A DNA stretch of 64,000 nt from an uncultured Alphaproteobacteria bacterium. GTDB lineage: Bacteria; Pseudomonadota; Alphaproteobacteria; Caulobacterales; Caulobacteraceae. A program made the position numbers and the translations under genes. Positions 1 to 8,907 of the stretch are shown here, piece after piece. Under the pieces are notes generated by a model. The model was not told where the DNA came from. It was given only the letters and a program-made list of their open reading frames with translations, and searched no databases. The stretch covers positions 1 to 64,000 of the forward strand of contig CAIOSI010000038.1 in assembly GCA_903860975.1 (NCBI GenBank), in the 5' to 3' direction. Numbering within the stretch: position 1 is the stretch's first letter; the number at the start of each line of letters is the position of its first letter.

Positions 1-204
1 GCGACGACGCAGGTTTGCTGCGATCGCCGGTCCGAACTTGATCACCCAGGACCGCGCCGCCTTGCGACTGACCTCGATGCCGCGCTGGGCCAGCACCTCC
101 TCAACGTCACGAATGCTCAGCGTGAAGCGGAAAAAGAGCCACACGGCATAGCAGATCACGTCCGGCGCGAAGCGGTGACGTTTGAACGAGATCGGTGAGG
201 TCAT
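1..204 (-). mobile_element. IS6-family transposase, N-terminal fragment cut by window start
   Basis: The 68 codons read from position 204 down to the window edge match the N-terminus of IS6/IS26/IS240-type DDE transposases: a start MTSPISFKRHRF, then the pattern DVICYAVWLFFRF, then RDVEEVLAQRGIEVS and a WVIKFGP segment. This is the helix-turn-helix region in front of the catalytic domain. The rest of the protein lies outside the window, so whether the element is complete cannot be told. The start codon and frame are unambiguous. I could not identify the terminal inverted repeat with confidence. The element sits just upstream of a haloalkane dehalogenase gene on the opposite strand. Confidence 0.85.
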
Positions 205-316
205 GGGTCCCCATTTGGCGCGGAAGATGGTCCAAGTGGAGACAAGTTAGACTGAGACTGCCATCACCCGCGCCATAGCCAGGCGCAAAGGCCAGACGGG
301 CCTCCAAGGAGAAGCG

Positions 317-1378
317 ATGCCTGACGACCGACTTTGCGACGAGATCCTGCGAACCCCTGACGCCTGTTTTGATGGCATCGAGGATTACCCCTGGCCGCCC
401 AGTTATATCGAGATCGAGCCGGGTCTGCGGATGGCCTATGTCGACGCGGGGCCCGCCGATGCGCGCGAGACCCTGCTCCTGCTGCATGGCGAGCCGATGT
501 GGGGGTACCTCTATCGAAAGATGATCGGCCCGTTCCTGGCGGCCGGGTATCGGGTGGTCGTCCCCGACCTGATCGGGTTTGGCCGGTCGGACAAATTCGT
601 CGATCCAGAGCGGTATAGTTACAGTGGTCACGTCGGGTGGGTGAGCGCTCTGATCCGCAGACTCGACCTGAACCATGTGACGATCTTTGGCCAGGACTGG
701 GGCGGGCTGATCGGCGGCCGCGTGCTGGCGGAAAATATTGACCGATTTGCGCGTGCGGTGATGTCGAACACCGCTCTGCCGGGAAGCGGCGTTGCGATCC
801 CGGGTTTGAGCGCGCAGGCACCGCTTACACCCGAACAGCTGCGCGAGCGCTTTGGGATGGACTGGCGCGAAACCCTAGACCCGGACGACACGATCAACCC
901 GGAAAAAATCCAGGCCATGATGGCGCGCGGGCCGTCGCTCTACTTCCTCGCCTGGCGTGTTTACAGCCAGATGGTCTCTGAGCTCATGCCCTCGAAGATC
1001 GTTCCGGGCTGGTGTTTGAGCCCGCTCTCGCCGGCCGCGCGGGCGGCCTATGACGCCCCGTTCCCCGATGAGCGTTACAAGGCCGGGTCGCGGCGCTTTC
1101 CGATGCTGGTTCCGATAACCGCCGACGACATCGAACGAACACACGGTGACGCGGCATGGAGCGTTCTGCGCCGATCGGAAATTCCGTTCTTGACCCTATG
1201 GGGCGACCGCTGCCCATTCACTTATACGGAGCGGGGCGAGATGTACCGAACGCAGATCCCCGGCGCGAAGCGGCCGGGCATCGAGCACGGGGTCTTGGCG
1301 GCCGGACACTTCAGTCAGGAAGATGCCGGACCAGAGATGGCTGACGCGATCATCGCCTTTATCGGCAGATTTCCATGA
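317..1378 (+). CDS. Haloalkane dehalogenase, HLD-I subfamily
   Basis: This 353-residue alpha/beta hydrolase should hydrolyse carbon-halogen bonds of haloalkanes to alcohol, halide and a proton. The oxyanion motif HGEPMW is at residues 57-62, and the nucleophile elbow GQDWGG at 125-130 gives Asp127 followed by the halide-binding Trp128. The acid is probably Asp297 in WGDRCPFT and the base His331 in AAGHFSQED. HGEP-x-W and DWGG are hallmarks of the DhlA/DhmA group (HLD-I). The protein is about 40 residues longer than DhlA. An AGGAGA ribosome site stands 4-5 bases before the ATG. The next gene overlaps its stop (ATGA). The native substrate cannot be told from sequence; epoxide hydrolase is the main alternative, but the Asp-Trp pair argues against it. 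Confidence 0.88.
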   Translation: MPDDRLCDEILRTPDACFDGIEDYPWPPSYIEIEPGLRMAYVDAGPADARETLLLLHGEPMWGYLYRKMIGPFLAAGYRVVVPDLIGFGRSDKFVDPERYSYSGHVGWVSALIRRLDLNHVTIFGQDWGGLIGGRVLAENIDRFARAVMSNTALPGSGVAIPGLSAQAPLTPEQLRERFGMDWRETLDPDDTINPEKIQAMMARGPSLYFLAWRVYSQMVSELMPSKIVPGWCLSPLSPAARAAYDAPFPDERYKAGSRRFPMLVPITADDIERTHGDAAWSVLRRSEIPFLTLWGDRCPFTYTERGEMYRTQIPGAKRPGIEHGVLAAGHFSQEDAGPEMADAIIAFIGRFP

Positions 1379-2007
1379 CGGGCTCGGCAGCTCAGACGAT
1401 GAAAACCCGACAAATCGTCCGCTCAGGCTGCCTGATCGGGCTGGTGCTCGCCTTTGCTACGTTCCTGCACTGGTATGGCGGACGAGGCCCGGCCCTCACG
1501 GCTGCGGAGGGCAAAGCCTTCCTGGACCAGGTCCGCATGTCCTCGGCGGGGGTTGACCATCCAGAAGTGGTCGCCGCTGCCGCGAGCCTGATCGCCCACG
1601 ACGATGGCCGTGAATTCTACATGGTCAATTTCGAGCAACTCAGGACGGGACCAGAGGCTGTGAAACAAGATCGCACCTATGCGCGCGCCGTTCTGCCCGC
1701 GCTGCTCCAACACGGCTCGATGCCTGTCTACGTGGGACGGATTGAGGGTCTGCTTCTGGGGCGAAACGAGTCCGATTTCGGCCGGGTGGCCGTCGTCCGT
1801 TACCGGTCGCTTCGCGATTTCCTCGTCATCTTCACCGACCCCTCTATGCAGTCGGGCGTGGACCATAAGTTCGCCTCCGTGGCCTATACCGAGGCGCGGG
1901 CGACCTCGCCGATCCTGTCCCTTCTGGCGATCCGGGTCACTGCGGCGTGCCTGTTCGGGCTAGCGGCGCTGTCGGTGTGGATTTGCACCCGAGCGCGTGG
2001 GGCCTGA
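1375..2007 (+). CDS. Membrane-anchored DUF1330-like hypothetical protein
   Basis: This 210-residue protein starts on an ATGA overlap with the dehalogenase stop, so the two are probably translated together. A second in-frame ATG at 1399 is possible. It has a hydrophobic segment at about residues 16-34, a central soluble part, and a second hydrophobic segment at about 185-203. The central part carries a YMVNFEQLR strand and a VAVVRYRSLRDFL pattern that resembles the dimeric alpha-beta barrel of DUF1330-type proteins. That would place the domain between two membrane anchors. I do not recognise a specific function. Coupling to the dehalogenase suggests a shared role but proves none. Confidence 0.7.
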   Translation: MTGSAAQTMKTRQIVRSGCLIGLVLAFATFLHWYGGRGPALTAAEGKAFLDQVRMSSAGVDHPEVVAAAASLIAHDDGREFYMVNFEQLRTGPEAVKQDRTYARAVLPALLQHGSMPVYVGRIEGLLLGRNESDFGRVAVVRYRSLRDFLVIFTDPSMQSGVDHKFASVAYTEARATSPILSLLAIRVTAACLFGLAALSVWICTRARGA

Positions 2008-2046
2008 AGTCACCTAGCCGATCCGCTCGGCGCATCCGCGGCGGCG

Positions 2047-3723
2047 TCAATTGTCCCACAGGATGTAGTCCTGCGACTTCTTCTGCGGCTGGCCGCCGGG
2101 CTGATCCACGAAGATTGGCGCGCGAACCAGCGACGGCCAGATCGGCTTGACGCTCTGGGCGTCCTGACGGCGAAGCAGCCCGAGCATAGCGCTGACCCGC
2201 GCGGGCTCGGCGGCCGAGCGTTCATGTTGTTCCGTAGGGTCATCGGCGAGATTGAACAGCCAGACCTTGTGCTGCGCCTCGCTTGACTGCAGCTTCCAGT
2301 CTCCGTCGAGCACGACCTTGTAGGCGCCGGATCGCCAGAAGAGCGTCTGGTGCGGTCGCCCATGCGCCGTTCCGTTCAGGTAGGGCAGCAAGTTCACGCC
2401 GTCGATTATGCGATCCTGAGGGACGGCTGCGCCCGCCGCCGCCGCCACTGTCGGGAAGATATCCACGTGTCCAACCGGATCGTCGAATCGGGAGTTGGCG
2501 GCGATCTTGTCGGGCCAGCGCATGAAGAACGGCGAATGGATGCCCCCTTCGAAGAAAGTCATCTTCCAGCCGCGGTAAGGCTTGTTGATATCGGCAAGCC
2601 CGATGTAGTCGGCCCCGCCATTGTCGCTGGTGAAAATCACCAGGGTGTTCTTGTCGATGCCTTCGGTCTTCAACGCCGACATGATGCGGCCAACATTATT
2701 GTCCAGGTTGCGCGCCATCGCGCCGTAGACCCGCAGCCGGTGATCCTTGATCTGAGGAAGGGCGTCGTAGTCCTCTTTCTTCGCCTGCAGCGGCGTATGG
2801 ATCGCATTGGGCGCGAAATAGATGAAGAAGGGACGATTGCGGTTGGCGTGGATCGACTTGACCGCCTCATCGGTGAGGTAGTCGGTCATGTAACCCTTGG
2901 GCGCGAACATGGGCGAGCCGTTGTACTGCACCATGTAGGGGGCGATCGGCCAGATGAAGCGGTCGATGGGATCCCATGGCTGTTTTGAGTTCTCGGCGTC
3001 CCTGTCGTGCTCGGGAAGATATTTCGAACCGCCGCCCATGAAACCCAGACTCTCGTCGAAGCCACGCTGCTCAGGTCGAGCCCCAGGCGAGTTGCCCAGG
3101 TGCCACTTACCGAAATGCAGAGTGTGGTAACCGCGATCCTGCATCACCTTGGCGATCATGATTTCGGACGTCGGCACCGCCAGCAGATTCACCGCCGATG
3201 CCCCCTTTGCCGTCCCGGCCGGCATGTCTTTCACGCGGTCAGCGAAAAACTGGGGCAAAACAAAATCATCTTGTTGGTGCTGCGATGGAGCGAGCCTTTC
3301 CATCAGGACCGGCGCGGGCGTGAATTCGAAGCCGAACCTTGTGGCGTAGCGGCCCGTCATGATGCTGGCCCTAGACGGTGCGCAGGTGGCGTTTCCGTCA
3401 TAGCCGCGAGCGAACGATACGCCTTCGCGGCCGATGGAATCGATATTGGGCGTGGCAACCTGTCCGCCCGCGATTCCGCCGCCGTTGAAGGTGACGTCAT
3501 TGTAGCCCATGTCATCGGCCAGGATTACAATGACGTTGGGCGCTCGCTGGCCCTGCGGCGGTATGGCTGGCCCCTCATTCCAATTCACCGGGTGGTTGGG
3601 CCCGATGTGGGGGAGCTGCGACTTGGCAAACGTAATGAGGATCGTGTCGCGATTGACAAATGCGGCGCCCGCCAGAACACCGACGATGACCAGGCCCATG
3701 CTGGTCCACGCCCAAATCTTCAT
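2047..3723 (-). CDS. Type I sulfatase (arylsulfatase family), membrane-anchored or exported
   Basis: This 558-residue protein belongs to the formylglycine-dependent sulfatases, which hydrolyse sulfate esters. The metal-binding pair Asp70-Asp71 lies in ILADDMGYND. The active-site signature CAPSR starts at Cys114, the residue converted to formylglycine, and continues ASIMTGR. A second metal site TSDNGG lies in the C-terminal half, and the KWHLG motif is present. The first 22 residues form one hydrophobic helix that acts as signal or anchor, so the enzyme should work in the periplasm. No sulfatase-maturation enzyme is visible in the window; one must be encoded elsewhere if the enzyme is active. 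The substrate is unknown. The short stretch between the TAA at 2009-2011 region and this gene's stop holds nothing. Confidence 0.9.
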   Translation of the reverse strand: MKIWAWTSMGLVIVGVLAGAAFVNRDTILITFAKSQLPHIGPNHPVNWNEGPAIPPQGQRAPNVIVILADDMGYNDVTFNGGGIAGGQVATPNIDSIGREGVSFARGYDGNATCAPSRASIMTGRYATRFGFEFTPAPVLMERLAPSQHQQDDFVLPQFFADRVKDMPAGTAKGASAVNLLAVPTSEIMIAKVMQDRGYHTLHFGKWHLGNSPGARPEQRGFDESLGFMGGGSKYLPEHDRDAENSKQPWDPIDRFIWPIAPYMVQYNGSPMFAPKGYMTDYLTDEAVKSIHANRNRPFFIYFAPNAIHTPLQAKKEDYDALPQIKDHRLRVYGAMARNLDNNVGRIMSALKTEGIDKNTLVIFTSDNGGADYIGLADINKPYRGWKMTFFEGGIHSPFFMRWPDKIAANSRFDDPVGHVDIFPTVAAAAGAAVPQDRIIDGVNLLPYLNGTAHGRPHQTLFWRSGAYKVVLDGDWKLQSSEAQHKVWLFNLADDPTEQHERSAAEPARVSAMLGLLRRQDAQSVKPIWPSLVRAPIFVDQPGGQPQKKSQDYILWDN

Positions 3724-4004
3724 GGCTCACGCCCCGGCCAGCTTGCCCTCAAGGGGCGGTATTGCTGGAACCCTAGGCAGGGCGGGGTCTAAAGCCAAGC
3801 GTGCGCGACGTGCTTGGGATAATCTCAAAGCCTCCCAGCCAGGTCGCCTGCCGATCGTCGCTACGCGGATCTGCGAAGCGAGGCCGACAGCGAACCTTTT
3901 TAGGGTCTGCACTGGATTGGCGCCGTGACAAGGCGGCACATGACAGCGTGTGCAGGTCCCCGCCGGCGAAACGCGCCAGCCGGACGCAATGCGAGCCGGC
4001 CTGA
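3724..4004. other. Intergenic region with no convincing gene
   Basis: About 280 bases separate the sulfatase start from the open DUF3237 remnant. Short open frames on both strands have arginine- and proline-rich shadow composition and no homology I recognise. The sulfatase promoter should lie here. The missing N-terminal part of the DUF3237 protein may once have occupied the right half. Confidence 0.5.
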
Positions 4005-4316
4005 CCATCGCCGCCCGGCTGCGGCGCGGATACCCCGCGGGGGCCAGCGAGCACCATGCTAGACGTCAAATCCCTTGTGACGTTCGAAGCCGAGGACGGC
4101 TTGATCGAGGTCGAATCCGCTGGGATTTGGCACCGCTCGCCTGAGTCATTGGGGCGGCTAGGTCGCGGCGAGCCTGTTCCTGACGAAGAACACGATTTCC
4201 GCACCTCGATGCGATTTCGCCCCGTTAGCCCCAGCCGCACCCGTGTGAATTCCAATCTCGGCGTCGCGCGCGCAGAACGTGGCCACGTTACCCTCAACGT
4301 CTTCGAGGTCACCTAG
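4005..4316 (+). pseudogene. DUF3237 family protein remnant, N-terminus lost
   Basis: The frame is open from 4005 and contains an ATG at 4056 giving 86 residues. The sequence follows the C-terminal half of DUF3237 proteins closely: an LDV strand, an EDGLI turn, a G-x-x-H-x-SPE segment, GRGEP, the FRT-x-x-RF motif, an N-x-N-L-x-V-A strand and a final VFEV. Intact members have about 150 residues; the first 60 or so, with the GG-x-FEGP region, are not in this frame. The in-frame bases before the ATG still read like family sequence (GADTPRG), then a TGA at 4002 closes the frame. The stop overlaps the GTG of the following hydroxylase by one base. It may be a broken gene or a shortened expressed protein. 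Confidence 0.6.
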
Positions 4317-5623
4317 TGGTCGACTCCACCCGGATCATCGTCGTGGGTGGCGGGATCGCGGGATTGACGGCTGCGCTCAGTCTTCATGCCGCCGGTTTTC
4401 GCCCCGTCGTCTTCGAGGCGGTCGCTAAGCCCACCCCAATGGGTGTGGGGATCAACCTGCTACCGCACGCGACACGGGAGCTTGCGGCGCTGGGATTGCT
4501 CGACGACTTGCACCGGATCGGCGTCGACATGCGCGCGCTGGTCTATCTTACCCGATACGGGCGCGAGATCTGGCGCGAGCCGCGCGGCCTCGAGGCGGGC
4601 TACGCCTGGCCGCAGATCGCTGTGCACCGCGGCCGCCTGCAGATGCTCCTGCTTGAAAAAGTCCTGGAGCGTCTCGGCCCCGATGCCGTCCGGTTCGACC
4701 ACGCCCTGACCGATTTCGAACCGGTCGATAGCGGCGTGCAAGCCCATTTCACAGGTCGCGGCGGCACTTCGCGCGGCCACGAGGCCGCTGACCTGCTCGT
4801 CGCCGCCGACGGCATCCATTCGGCGGTCCGCCGCAAGTTCTATCCCCATGAGGGTCTGCCCAAGTGGAACCAGGTCACCCTATGGCGGTCCACGGCGAAG
4901 CTTTCCGCCTACCCCCTGGCTGGAACGATGCTCTGGGCCGGTCACTCCCGGCAGAAGTTCGTGGCCTATCCGATCGAGCAGGACGCCGTGACCGGCGAGA
5001 CCCTGCTGAACTGGATTTGTGATCTGAAGGCCGACGGCGGGGAGACGCCCGCCAAGGAAGACTGGAACAAGGCTGGAGATCCCCGCGATATCCTGGGACC
5101 ATTCGCCGACTGGCGCTGGCCTGGGATCGATGTGCCAGCGATCATCGGCGCTGCCAGCGGCATCTATGAATTCCCGATGGTCGACCGCGATCCACTTCCC
5201 CGCTGGACCTTTGGCCGCGCGACCCTGATCGGTGACGCCGCGCACCCGATGTATCCGATCGGTTCCAACGGGGCGACGCAGGCGATCATCGACGCACGCG
5301 CGCTCGCTTTCCATCTGCGCCGCGAGAGCGGCTTGGACGCAGGACTGGCCGCCTACGAGGCCGACCGCCGCGAAGCCACGTCGCGGATCGTTCTCATGAA
5401 CCGCGCCCAGGGCCCTGACAAGGTCATGGACTTGGCCCAGGATCGCGCGCCCCATCCGGGCGATGATCTAGACGCGCGCCTGCCGATGTCTGAACGGGCA
5501 GCGATAGCCGCAGACTACAAGCGGGTCGCCGGTTTTGATCCCGCAGCCCTGAACGCTAAGCCGAGCTACGCCACCTCGGACGAAGAGGACCAGGCCACAT
5601 TCCACGATTCACGCGGACTTTGA
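4316..5623 (+). CDS. FAD-dependent monooxygenase (salicylate hydroxylase-like)
   Basis: This 435-residue protein is a class A flavoprotein hydroxylase, which inserts one oxygen atom into an aromatic ring or similar substrate using FAD and NAD(P)H. The FAD-binding GGGIAGL fingerprint is at about residues 11-17, the DG motif is in AADGIHSAVR near 165, and the ribityl-binding motif GDAAHPMYP lies near 305, followed by GSNGATQAI. The start is a GTG that shares a base with the stop of the DUF3237 remnant, so the two were probably translationally coupled. Family members close to this act on hydroxybenzoates, salicylate or similar; the actual substrate is not evident. Overall length is normal. Confidence 0.85.
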   Translation: MVDSTRIIVVGGGIAGLTAALSLHAAGFRPVVFEAVAKPTPMGVGINLLPHATRELAALGLLDDLHRIGVDMRALVYLTRYGREIWREPRGLEAGYAWPQIAVHRGRLQMLLLEKVLERLGPDAVRFDHALTDFEPVDSGVQAHFTGRGGTSRGHEAADLLVAADGIHSAVRRKFYPHEGLPKWNQVTLWRSTAKLSAYPLAGTMLWAGHSRQKFVAYPIEQDAVTGETLLNWICDLKADGGETPAKEDWNKAGDPRDILGPFADWRWPGIDVPAIIGAASGIYEFPMVDRDPLPRWTFGRATLIGDAAHPMYPIGSNGATQAIIDARALAFHLRRESGLDAGLAAYEADRREATSRIVLMNRAQGPDKVMDLAQDRAPHPGDDLDARLPMSERAAIAADYKRVAGFDPAALNAKPSYATSDEEDQATFHDSRGL

Positions 5624-5664
5624 TGTGTGCTCATAGATTTCCGCTTTGGCGCAGGTTGCAGGCG

Positions 5665-5735
5665 AGCGGGCTGACGAACGGCGACTTCGGGGATTACCGA
5701 GGTTGGGGTCGACAGTTCGAATCTCTTCGCCCGCT
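5665..5735 (+). other. Decayed tRNA-like sequence
   Basis: A 7-bp pair AGCGGGC (5665-5671) and GCCCGCT (5729-5735) encloses 57 bases with a T-loop-like TTCGAAT at 5716-5722 directly before the 3' arm. The adjoining T-stem has a C-C mismatch. The middle forms CTTCGG/CCGAGG with a 6-base loop, which is not a normal anticodon arm, and no D-arm is seen. This fits a dead tRNA or an integration-site remnant better than a working tRNA. Confidence 0.3.
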
Positions 5736-5815
5736 GCAAATTTCCGCAGATATAGAAGACGCTGACGTCGACGGCCCGCCAGGGTGCGTCGATGCATGTC
5801 CGCAAGGGAGCTCTC

Positions 5816-6382
5816 ATGACCCACGATCCTGCGCTTGAAGCCCACGAACACGCTGAACATGCAGAACATGCCGCCCACGAGCGCGACCCCTTCATCAACC
5901 GGGTGTCGATCACGATCGCGGTCCTGGCGGTCCTGGCGGCGGCCGTAGGCAGCCTGGAGACCATCGAGGCGGGCGGGGCGATCACATCGTCCAGTGAGGC
6001 CGTCCTGAGCCAGGACAAGGCCACCGACGCCTGGGATGAGTACCAGGCCGACAGCCTGAAGAAGCATATCTATGGTATTGCCGCCGACGCCGGCGGGCCC
6101 CGGGCAGCCAAATATGCTGATACGGCCAAAGAACAGGTCTCCAAGCAGGCTGAGGTCAAGAAGCAGGCTATGGAAAACGAGGCGGAACGCGACAAGCTGC
6201 TGGGTGCCAGCCGCAACCACGAGCATCGCCACCACTGGCTGACGGCCGGTGCGACCTTGCTTGAAATCGGGATCGCGATCTGCACCGTGGCCATCATAAC
6301 CCGGCGCAAAGCATTCTGGCTGGGGTCGATAGGCCTTGGCCTGACCGGTCTGATCGTGGCGGCGGGGGGCTTCCTGCTTTAG
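5816..6382 (+). CDS. DUF4337 family membrane protein
   Basis: The product has 188 residues. The N-terminus is a histidine- and glutamate-rich stretch, then a first membrane helix at about residues 28-45, a charged central part with the W-x-x-YQA-x-S-L-K-K-H signature of DUF4337, and two C-terminal membrane helices. The central part is likely coiled coil. The start at 5816 is preferred over an upstream ATG because AGGGAG stands five bases ahead. The function of DUF4337 is unknown. It lies alone between the hydroxylase and a convergent lipoprotein gene. Confidence 0.8.
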   Translation: MTHDPALEAHEHAEHAEHAAHERDPFINRVSITIAVLAVLAAAVGSLETIEAGGAITSSSEAVLSQDKATDAWDEYQADSLKKHIYGIAADAGGPRAAKYADTAKEQVSKQAEVKKQAMENEAERDKLLGASRNHEHRHHWLTAGATLLEIGIAICTVAIITRRKAFWLGSIGLGLTGLIVAAGGFLL

Positions 6383-6386
6383 CCGG

Positions 6387-6971
6387 CTACTTTGCTGCCG
6401 GCCGCTGGATCTTCGGTTTCAAATTCTCAACGACGGCGTGAGCGTCAAAGGCACGCGGATCATCTGTGGGCTTGGCACCCTTGTGGGTGACGATCTCTGC
6501 CGAGGCCTCAAAATTCCGAATGGTCTGTACGTCTACCCGGTCCGTCCAGAAGGGGTCTCCGAATAACGGATCCCAAGCCCGCCAGGCCGAGGCGCGACCC
6601 TGATAGCGCCACGACGGGCGCCAGTAGCCGAAGCCCTGGCCATACCAGGGGCGGTATAGCGGGTCAGGAAGGACGTAGGACCGCGATTTGTCGTCGGTAT
6701 GGCGGTCTTCAATGGAAAACCAGTCGTCGCTATTTTGTAGGGCGAGTTCTGCCGCCCGGAACAGCAGGTAGCCCTCTACCGTGTCGCGGGTGGTCATCGC
6801 GTTGCCAGCAAAGGTAACCCGCCAGCGGTTCGGTTCGATCCGGGTCTCTGAGTAGCCGCCAGCCGAAAAGCCGCTCTTGACGATGGGCTGGTAAGGCGTG
6901 GGCGAAACGCAAGCGCTCAACCCTGCTGCCAGGACCAGGGCAGCGGCGAGCGAAGCGAATGATTTGATCAT
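6387..6971 (-). CDS. Outer-membrane lipoprotein of the CC0125/CC1285 type
   Basis: This 194-residue protein begins with a lipoprotein signal peptide ending in the lipobox LSAC (Cys21). The mature part begins SPTPYQP and carries the conserved GGYSETRIEPNRWRVTF segment and the TRDTVEGYLLFRAAELAL segment seen in a Caulobacterales/sphingomonad lipoprotein family. A tryptophan- and tyrosine-rich stretch follows at about residues 108-145. The role of the family is not known; an envelope location is inferred from the signal. It is convergent with the DUF4337 gene with only four bases between stops. Confidence 0.8.
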   Translation of the reverse strand: MIKSFASLAAALVLAAGLSACVSPTPYQPIVKSGFSAGGYSETRIEPNRWRVTFAGNAMTTRDTVEGYLLFRAAELALQNSDDWFSIEDRHTDDKSRSYVLPDPLYRPWYGQGFGYWRPSWRYQGRASAWRAWDPLFGDPFWTDRVDVQTIRNFEASAEIVTHKGAKPTDDPRAFDAHAVVENLKPKIQRPAAK

Positions 6972-7071
6972 GGCGAAACTCTGAGCGACGCCTGCCTAAG
7001 CGGGCCGGACGAAGTCTACATAACACTTGGCCGTAATTGTGGTCGCGATGTTTCAGAGACCGACCGGACGG

Positions 7072-7476
7072 TTAGGCCGCGCCCGTCACAAGGCTGTAGG
7101 CGATCTTCCCCAGTGCGCCAAACAGCAGAATGGCCGTCGCCAGGGCCTGTACCCCAAAGCCAGGGCCGCGCTTGGACGCCTCAGCGACATACCCCAGACC
7201 GTACATGATCCGACCGACGATCCAGACAACGCCCAGTCCGGCTGCGACCTGTTCGTTCCAGTAAATCGCGAAGAGCCACAGGCCCGCCAGGAACATCGGC
7301 AGCCATTCGAGGGTATTGTAGTGGGCCCGAATGGTTCGCTCGAGAAGGGGGTCGCCGGTCATCGCTGGCGCAGAAATGCCGGATTTGGCCCGGGCCGCCG
7401 GGACGCGGGTGCTCATCCAGAAATAGGTCAGTAGAGCCAGAATGGTGACCAGAGCCACCAACCGATGCGCCATCAT
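7072..7476 (-). CDS. MAPEG family membrane protein
   Basis: This protein of about 134 residues belongs to the MAPEG superfamily (microsomal glutathione transferase/FLAP-like). It has four membrane helices with the conserved cluster ERTIRAHYNTLEWLP after the first helix and the IVGRIMYGLGY segment later, which includes the Arg and Tyr residues typical of the family. ATG at 7476 is chosen over a TTG at 7497, since a GGGGGAAA purine run lies at the right distance upstream. Bacterial members are mostly uncharacterised; glutathione-dependent detoxification is possible but not shown. It stands alone, downstream of argG's stop on the other side of a 100-base gap. Confidence 0.82.
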   Translation of the reverse strand: MMAHRLVALVTILALLTYFWMSTRVPAARAKSGISAPAMTGDPLLERTIRAHYNTLEWLPMFLAGLWLFAIYWNEQVAAGLGVVWIVGRIMYGLGYVAEASKRGPGFGVQALATAILLFGALGKIAYSLVTGAA

Positions 7477-7589
7477 GTGCAATTTCCCCCGACACAAAGC
7501 GAACGAATCTTCGCCCTTTACAGCTATCCTGGCATGTAACGGGGTTCGGCTGGAACCGTCTTTTGCCGGCCGCCGACCCGACCCAGGTC

Positions 7590-8822
7590 TTAGGACTTGA
7601 TCCGCTTGTCCCTCTGGGCCTGGACCCGAAGGCGCAGCGCATTGAGCTTGATGAAGCCCGCCGCATCGCGGTGGTCGTAGGCGACCGCGCCCTCTTCAAA
7701 CGTGACCAGGTCCTGGTCGTAGAGTGAATAGGGGCTGGTGCGGCCGATAATCGAGACGTTGCCCTTATAGAGCTTCACGCGAACCTGGCCGGTCACCATC
7801 TTCTGCGACAGGTCGATAGCTGCCTGCAGCATTTCGCGTTCGGGTGCGAACCAGAAGCCGTTGTAAATGAGTGAGGCGTACCTCGGCATCAGCTCGTCCT
7901 TCAGGTGCATCGACCCGCGATCTAGCGTGATGGACTCAATGCCCCGGTGCGCGGCCAGAAGGATCGTGCCGCCTGGCGTCTCATAGACGCCGCGCGACTT
8001 CATGCCGACGAAGCGGTTCTCGACCAGGTCGAGGCGACCGACGCCATTGTCATGGCCAAGCTGGTTGAGTTTGGTCAGGATCCCGGCGGGCGAAAATCCC
8101 ACGCCATCGATAGCGACCGGATCGCCGTTTTCGAAGTCCATGGTGAAGACGGCAGGTTTGTCCGGTGCGTTTTCCGGCGAGATCGTGCGCATGTGCACGA
8201 ACTCTGGCGCCTCAAGGGCGGGGTCCTCCAAAACCTTACCTTCGGAGGAAGAGTGCAGCAGGTTGGCGTCGACGCTGAACGGGGCTTCGCCGCGCTTGTC
8301 TTTGGTGATCTGGATCTGGTGCTGCTCGGCGAAGTCGAGCAGAGCCTCACGGCTCTTGAAGGCCCACTCGCGCCAAGGCGCAATCACGTGGATGTCGGGT
8401 TCCAGGGCGTAATAGCCGAGTTCAAAGCGCACCTGATCGTTGCCCTTGCCCGTCGCGCCATGGCTTACGGCGTCCGCACCGGTCAGCCGCGCGATCTCGA
8501 TTTGGCGTTTGGCGATCAACGGTCGGGCGATCGAGGTGCCGAGCAGGTACTGGCCTTCATAGACCGTGTTGGCGCGGAACATCGGGAAGACGAAGTCGCG
8601 AACGAACTCTTCACGCACGTCTTCGATGAAGATGTTTTCGGGCTTCACCCCGGCAGCCAAAGCCTTGGCGCGTGCGGGTTCGATCTCTTCGCCTTGGCCG
8701 AGGTCGGCGGTGAAGGTCACCACCTCGGCGCCGTATTCTGTCTGCAGCCACTTCAGGATTATCGAGGTGTCGAGGCCGCCGGAGTAGGCGAGCACGACTT
8801 TCTTGATGGGCTTGTCGGCCAT
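7590..8822 (-). CDS. argG: Argininosuccinate synthase
   Basis: The 410-residue protein joins citrulline and aspartate with ATP to make argininosuccinate in arginine synthesis. The PP-loop SGGLDTS is at residues 14-20 and the GNDQVRFE segment, part of the citrulline/aspartate site, is near residue 125. Length matches the type II bacterial enzymes. The true start is the ATG at 8822 giving [10 protein letters not shown]; the frame is open far upstream but that part has shadow composition. A small membrane-protein gene and kup lie upstream on the same strand. Confidence 0.97.
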   Translation of the reverse strand: MADKPIKKVVLAYSGGLDTSIILKWLQTEYGAEVVTFTADLGQGEEIEPARAKALAAGVKPENIFIEDVREEFVRDFVFPMFRANTVYEGQYLLGTSIARPLIAKRQIEIARLTGADAVSHGATGKGNDQVRFELGYYALEPDIHVIAPWREWAFKSREALLDFAEQHQIQITKDKRGEAPFSVDANLLHSSSEGKVLEDPALEAPEFVHMRTISPENAPDKPAVFTMDFENGDPVAIDGVGFSPAGILTKLNQLGHDNGVGRLDLVENRFVGMKSRGVYETPGGTILLAAHRGIESITLDRGSMHLKDELMPRYASLIYNGFWFAPEREMLQAAIDLSQKMVTGQVRVKLYKGNVSIIGRTSPYSLYDQDLVTFEEGAVAYDHRDAAGFIKLNALRLRVQAQRDKRIKS

Positions 8823-8907
8823 GGTGGAACAGTCCTGGCGGGAAGTCGGAAGAAAAGGGTCGCGCGCCTTTAAGGGCGAACGGCCCCCAGATTCAAGAGG
8901 GGCGATT

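Noticed and set aside
2350..3792. Two rightward frames of more than 200 codons opposite the sulfatase
   Set aside because: The sulfatase covers the region with catalytic motifs in order; these frames are shadows.
5566..6235. Leftward frames with a RFELSTPTSVIPEVA-like segment
   Set aside because: This kind of segment is a known false protein read from the back of tRNA-like DNA; the DUF4337 gene explains the rest on the other strand.
7947..8873. A 308-codon rightward open frame opposite argG
   Set aside because: argG is unmistakable on the other strand; the antisense frame has mirror-type composition.
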